This document shows positions 59,756-64,000 of a stretch of 64,000 nt of DNA, in pieces; within the stretch, counting starts at the first letter, position 1, and the number at the start of each line of letters is the position of its first letter. The stretch is from Colletotrichum lupini. Its lineage: Eukaryota; Ascomycota; Sordariomycetes; Glomerellales; Glomerellaceae. The translations under genes and the position numbers were made by a program. Location of the stretch: positions 1,798,001 through 1,862,000 of the forward strand of contig NC_064679.1 in assembly GCF_023278565.1 (NCBI RefSeq), given 5' to 3'. The notes beneath the pieces were generated by a model, which was not told the origin of the DNA, made no database searches, and saw nothing but the letters and a program-made list of their open reading frames with translations.

Positions 59756-60857
59756 CTAAACCTCAAATCCAGCATACAGAACCTTCTCCATCATCCCGGC
59801 CGCCGCCCCAGCCTCGACCTTGGTCTCGCTCCCACAATCCCCAAACTCCTTGGCCTCCTCAAACGCCTGCTGCCAAAACTCCCATCTCCTGAACGAGAAC
59901 CCCGCGCGGCCCTTGAACCGCGACCCGCACCTCCATCTCTCAGCACTGCTGCTGCTGCTGCTGCTGCTCTTTCTCGCCTTCTTCCCGTTGGATTCTCCCG
60001 TCCCCTCACTCATCGTCGTCTGCTGCGGATCCTTCGCCGGCGACGTCGCCTCAGACGTCACGGAGAGATGATACAGACGCTGGCACGAGTGAATAGCCCA
60101 CTGCGCAGCAGCCATGAGCCGTGCGTCGGCACCGTCACGGTCACTGGCATCTGACGAGCGGCGGTCTTCGAAGGCGGTGCGAAGTTGCTGGATGGCGTAG
60201 TCGCGGCCGTCGATGAGGTTGTAGGACCAGAGGAGGGAGGCGAAGGCGTTGAGATTGATCCAGCGGGTGAGGGTTTCCGTTCTGTTGGAGGACTGGTATG
60301 GTGCTTTTAGGCGTTTGCTTCATGTTAGTAAAGATATTGTTGAGAGGTGCCTTCAGGCTTGGTAGTGTAAGTAGGCTTACAGGTCATGCAGTCTCTGATG
60401 ACTTGGTTAAGATGGTGAAGACGACTTAATTGCTCGAAGCCATCCTACAAAGCCATTAGCACCAGCGATGTACAGCCGAATTCAAGCTGGAACTCACTAC
60501 CGTCACCGTAGCCGTCGTCCTAGGCGACAGAGCTAAATGGTCGAGAATCACCACTAGATCAAGCATTGCAATATTCCCAGAGGGTGTCTGTTGCGCCAAC
60601 CCCACGAATAACTTCCACACAGACTGTAAAACATCATCAGAGGGCCGATGTGCTGGTATCAGAACCGCAATCTCGACCGCGACCTTGCGGAGCCTCTGCG
60701 GGTCGTTCATCTCTGAAATGATGGCCCTGCGAATAACCTCAAACGCCGCAGCATCGTCAAAGTCTGAGGCGTCTGGTGTGTGCTTCCAACGTACGACTGC
60801 CATGTTTCCTCCCGTCAAATCGGCCAGGAATTCTTCATCGTTGGGAGCACGCTCCAT
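59756..60857 (-). CDS. Probable DUF3632 family protein
   Basis: A 323-aa product from three exons, 60857-60498, 60444-60381 and 60303-59756, with introns of 53 and 77 bases. The second acceptor follows a CTAAC branch point and is the one that preserves the frame. The layout fits the fungal DUF3632 family (PF12311). An N-terminal helical half is followed by a WINLNAFASLLW-type segment, then MAAAQWAIHSCQRLY, a Ser-rich linker and a Trp-containing C-terminal helix (RRWEFWQQAFEEA). Members are soluble fungal proteins of unknown function, often in expanded families. The first donor could be GTAGTG or GTGAGT; they differ by one codon. Family assignment is by pattern only. Confidence 0.75.
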
Positions 60858-61977
60858 GGTTGGTTCGAAGCGAAAACACTTGATAAGTAACTGTGATGGT
60901 TCAGGTTCCGGCTCGGGGAGACGCGGAATCACGATCGTGGGGGTCTTCGGGAAGAATTCCGGGAAACAATAGTTCAATTAGACGTCTTCTTGCAGGTTCT
61001 GTGACATGTGCTGCTCCCAGTCAGGGATGTATGCCCCAAGCTTTTCTGGAGAAAATGATGAGGTCTCGAATTCCGCGGATGGAAATTGGGGAAGAGGAAG
61101 CATTGACTTTTAAGACGCCTAGCTCTATGTTTGCATGGATGGCGACATGGAAGAGTGTTGTTGATGAGCTACATCCTCGGTCATCACCATGAAGCTGCAC
61201 CCACTAATAGGTGCGCCGGTGGGTTATGCGGGGAGGCACGCAGCTGGCACCGGCAAACCGGCTTTGTGGAGGCCCGCACATACCAAAGAAGAACGTCCGT
61301 TTGTCGGCATCAGAAAGCCGCTAGGTAGATGAGATGGCAGCTTTTATCAGACACTAACTCAACTAGGGTTACTATCATCAGCATGAAGCCCCCATTGTTG
61401 GCATTGCATACATCGGAGAAGCAAAGGCTGGTCAAGCCGGGTGCCGGGTCTTTTCAGAGTGACCTCGAGACATGGATCTGGCAAAAGGCTTTCACGGTGT
61501 AGATCAAGGATAAGGGTAGACATGAAAGTCCTATGAGATGCGTCCTAGTTATGACAACGGGATGCCTTTCTGAAGAACCACAAACTTAATTTTTTGCTCA
61601 TACGAACCTCAAATGATGGTCAAAGAGGTTCAAAAGGTCGACTTTTACTCTGTCCTGTTGCAATATGCTACGTACCTTGAGGGTTTCATTGATACAAAAT
61701 CTAGCCACAGACAGGAGAACACGCCGGTAAACAATAGTTAGATATCAATGCTAACGTGGTCGCCGAATGTCAAAGGTTTTGCTGTTGACGAAGGTGAATA
61801 TGACCTTTCGCGTGGTGGTCGTAAGCGATCTGATCTAGCTGAGACTAGCATCCAGCCTTCATCATCGACCAGTCAAACCATAGAATAACCTTACGTAGCA
61901 ATCAATTTGAAGATACCGAATGAATGAGAATTCTGAGCTGATAGAAAGGGCGGAGGCATTTCGGTGCCCGATGCCAG
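60858..61977. other. intergenic DNA
   Basis: Upstream region of the DUF3632-type gene and unassigned sequence. No gene or repeat supported. Confidence 0.45.
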
Positions 61978-62220
61978 CTACACTGAATATTCATCAAGTC
62001 CCTGATGGCCATCCACAGCAAGGCAAGAAGAGGAAGTATGGTCTTTCTCCGAAGCATAACTTTTCTCCGAAACAACACGCCCAGGAATGATCTCCTGGAT
62101 AGTTCCTGCTCTAACCCATGAAGTATGTAGACTCAATAGAGAAAGAGCCGACCATTGATCAGCTCGATCGTCAACTTCTTCGTCGTCATCCTCGCCAATC
62201 AGCAGCATCGTATTCGCCAT
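61978..62220 (-). CDS. weak candidate small ORF, 80 aa
   Basis: An ATG-initiated minus-strand frame with an acidic N-terminal stretch (GEDDDEEVDDRADQW) and no recognised family. Its start lies 56 bases from the divergent gene at 62277, which leaves little room for two promoters. It also overlaps a possible upstream exon of that gene. It may be fortuitous. Confidence 0.22.
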   Translation of the reverse strand: MANTMLLIGEDDDEEVDDRADQWSALSLLSLHTSWVRAGTIQEIIPGRVVSEKSYASEKDHTSSSCLAVDGHQGLDEYSV

Positions 62221-62276
62221 CACTTACATTGGTGACTACGCGGAAAGCTACTAACCACCAACTAATATACCTCAGC

Positions 62277-64000
62277 ATGTCCTCCCTAGGTCTTCCTGGT
62301 CCCTTTGATAGGCCCCCAGGAGACGCTGGCCTCCATCGGAGCTGGAACGCTTTTCTCGACAAGCACGGCCTCCGAAGCATCTGGCAGACAACCCGTGCCG
62401 ATATTAACGACCTCTGCAAGACCGCGCTCTTGGCTCTGCAAGTCTCACGGAGCCAGCAGATTGCTCTCGAGGACTCCATCCTCGATCTCTGGGATCATAT
62501 GGGCCTCACGGTGGACTGTCTCAACCCAGACGCGAACTTATTGTGGAGAGCCGATGAACAGCTCGTCAAACCCACGGCGCTGCGGCTTCAGGAGCAGCGA
62601 CAACACCTCCAGGTACAGATGGATATGTGCCAGAACGAGGCCCACTGGGACCCTGTGTGGCTCGAGCTAGACATGAGCACCAATCCACCGACTGTATTGT
62701 CTAGCGAGAGACCCTCCTCTCTGACCGCCGCCGTCTCGGAAGAGGATACGAGTCTGAATAAGCAGGAGGAGGAGGAGGAGGAGGGGGACGTGGAAGAGAG
62801 TAAGGTACTCAGGGTCGCCCGGTCGCTGGCACACACGAGGTACTTCATCGGCCACACAGCGGGAGACCCAATCTTCTCCTACGATGGACGGAACTTCGCC
62901 TATCGTGGTCGCGTCCCCCGCGATCCCAGGGAGGATGTCATGCGCTTGCAGATACTCCTTCCAAAGGTTCTCGCACAGCTCGTGACCCTCATGGCATTCT
63001 CCGCCGCCTCCTCCTCTTTGACTCTGGACTTCCCAGCAGAGTGCATGGAACTGTTGAAAAGCGTCGACGATCCATCCGATGAGCTCCTCTTGAGAATCTG
63101 CACCTTGTGGATGTTGAGATTTGGTGGAGGCTTCCCGGCGACATACGCGCGCTTCCTCGACTCCAGTCCAGTCGTGCGGGAGTTTGCCTGGCTCGTCTGG
63201 AACATGTACAACGACGCTGACGGGCTCTGGTCCAGAGATACAACCCGGAACATCGAGAGTTTGATCAAGACCTTGAAGCCCCTCTTCATGGTCTTGTCAT
63301 TCAATCGAAGTCTAGTCCCAGTGTCGCCAGGTGCAGTGCTGAATAATCTTGCGAGATCACACCAAGTGGAGGACGAGATGGAGGCTAGAGAACTCGTTTT
63401 TGAGCAGAAGGAGTACAGTGTTGCTTTGGTGTATGATGCATCAATCTGCAAGGTAAGTCGCGAAGGGTTTTCTAATCCCCAGGCCCCTGCTTCTTCCTCT
63501 TTCCCTGTCGTCGAGGATGGTTTACATGGCAAATGGAAATAGTGTAGATGATGGTGGATGGCGGATGACTTGCACAGCTGCAAGTTGTCTAAGCAGGGTC
63601 CGCTGAAATGTTACGCCCTGCAGGGGTCTCAACTCCCCCATCCCATCCACTCCCGCCTGCAGGCACAAGCCAGCTTGCAGAGCCCGGATAAATCATGCTC
63701 CATCTTCCATTCCCCATTCCAAAATTTCCCACCGAGCTTCATCGCCAGACCTTCACCTTACTAACGACGATCCCCTCGATAGTCAATCCACTCCCTTTAC
63801 GCAAAATACGTGGGAAGACACCACCCCGACGCTGGCGCTCTCTTCCTTCGAACAGCACCGCGACATCTCTCCCTCGAAAACGACTACCACGACGTGTTCG
63901 CCAACGTTCCGATCCCCGACGAGGTCGTAGCCGCGCACCACCGAATCAAACTACGGTATCTCGACGATCCAGAGCCCGAAGCCCAACACGCTCCTGCAGT
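62277..64000 (+). CDS. hypothetical protein, 3' end beyond the window
   Basis: Exon 1 (62277-63452) encodes 392 residues and ends at a strong GTAAGT donor. An acceptor at 63781-63782 resumes the frame from 63783 to the window edge, so at least 464 residues are present and the gene is incomplete. The protein is soluble-looking and Leu/Trp-rich, with an acidic run (QEEEEEEGDVEE) near residue 165. No family recognised. The start is uncertain: an ATG at 62118 followed by GTATGT could splice to CTCAG at 62275, adding two residues (Met-Asn) before the MSS start. Reading straight through from 62118 adds 53. Confidence 0.75.

Noticed and set aside
1..64000. tRNA or rRNA genes and CRISPR arrays
   Set aside because: None could be recognised by eye; a tRNAscan-type search would be needed to exclude tRNA genes.

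Overview
The window looks like nuclear DNA of a filamentous ascomycete (Pezizomycotina, probably a Sordariomycete; the class is an inference). Genes have short GT-AG introns of 58-112 bases with CTAAC-type branch points. Two long AT-rich blocks have lost almost all CpA/TpG dinucleotides while keeping CpG, as repeat-induced point mutation (RIP) leaves them. Nothing points to a bacterial or organellar origin.

Layout. 0.6-2.1 kb: two minus-strand genes, the translation factor Tma20/MCT-1 and a small I78-family peptidase inhibitor. 5.5-6.3 kb: a secreted or membrane-anchored Cys-rich protein of unknown role. 8.3-10.7 kb: ILV2, the acetolactate synthase catalytic subunit, with two perfect Gcn4/Cpc1-type sites upstream. 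11.4-26.9 kb: first RIP-mutated block. 26.9-28.8 kb: a CorA-like multi-pass membrane protein. 30.2-32.1 kb: a C2H2 zinc-finger gene with a +1 frame break. 34.9-45.7 kb: second RIP-mutated block. 48.1-49.9 kb: an intact paralogue of the same C2H2 gene. 50-57.4 kb: gene-poor DNA with microsatellites. 57.5-64 kb: an unknown 312-aa protein, a probable DUF3632 protein, and an unknown protein running off the right edge.

Both AT-rich blocks resolve into nested transposons with exact ends. Block 1 is a roughly 1.1-kb element (family C) with 12-14 base target duplications. It was split by a 514-bp LTR-like unit (D1) and by a Ty3/gypsy chromovirus (B). B was in turn split by a second chromovirus of the same family in opposite orientation (A) and by another C copy. 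Removing the inserts from B leaves 6,325 bp, against 6,322 bp for A. Block 2 is a Tc1-type DNA transposon (F, TA duplication, 30-bp inverted ends) split by a gypsy element (E, 190-bp LTRs, duplication GTCCT). E carries two 514-bp D units in inverted orientation plus a 267-bp C derivative. The five-base flanks of the two D units are exchanged, and E's pol now reads backwards between them, so the 5.6 kb between them appears to have been flipped by recombination.

Before the transposons arrived, ILV2 and the CorA-like gene were convergent neighbours about 0.8 kb apart. The two C2H2 paralogues were same-strand neighbours about 5.3 kb apart. Each transposon block therefore began as one insertion into ordinary intergenic DNA and grew by insertion into insertion.
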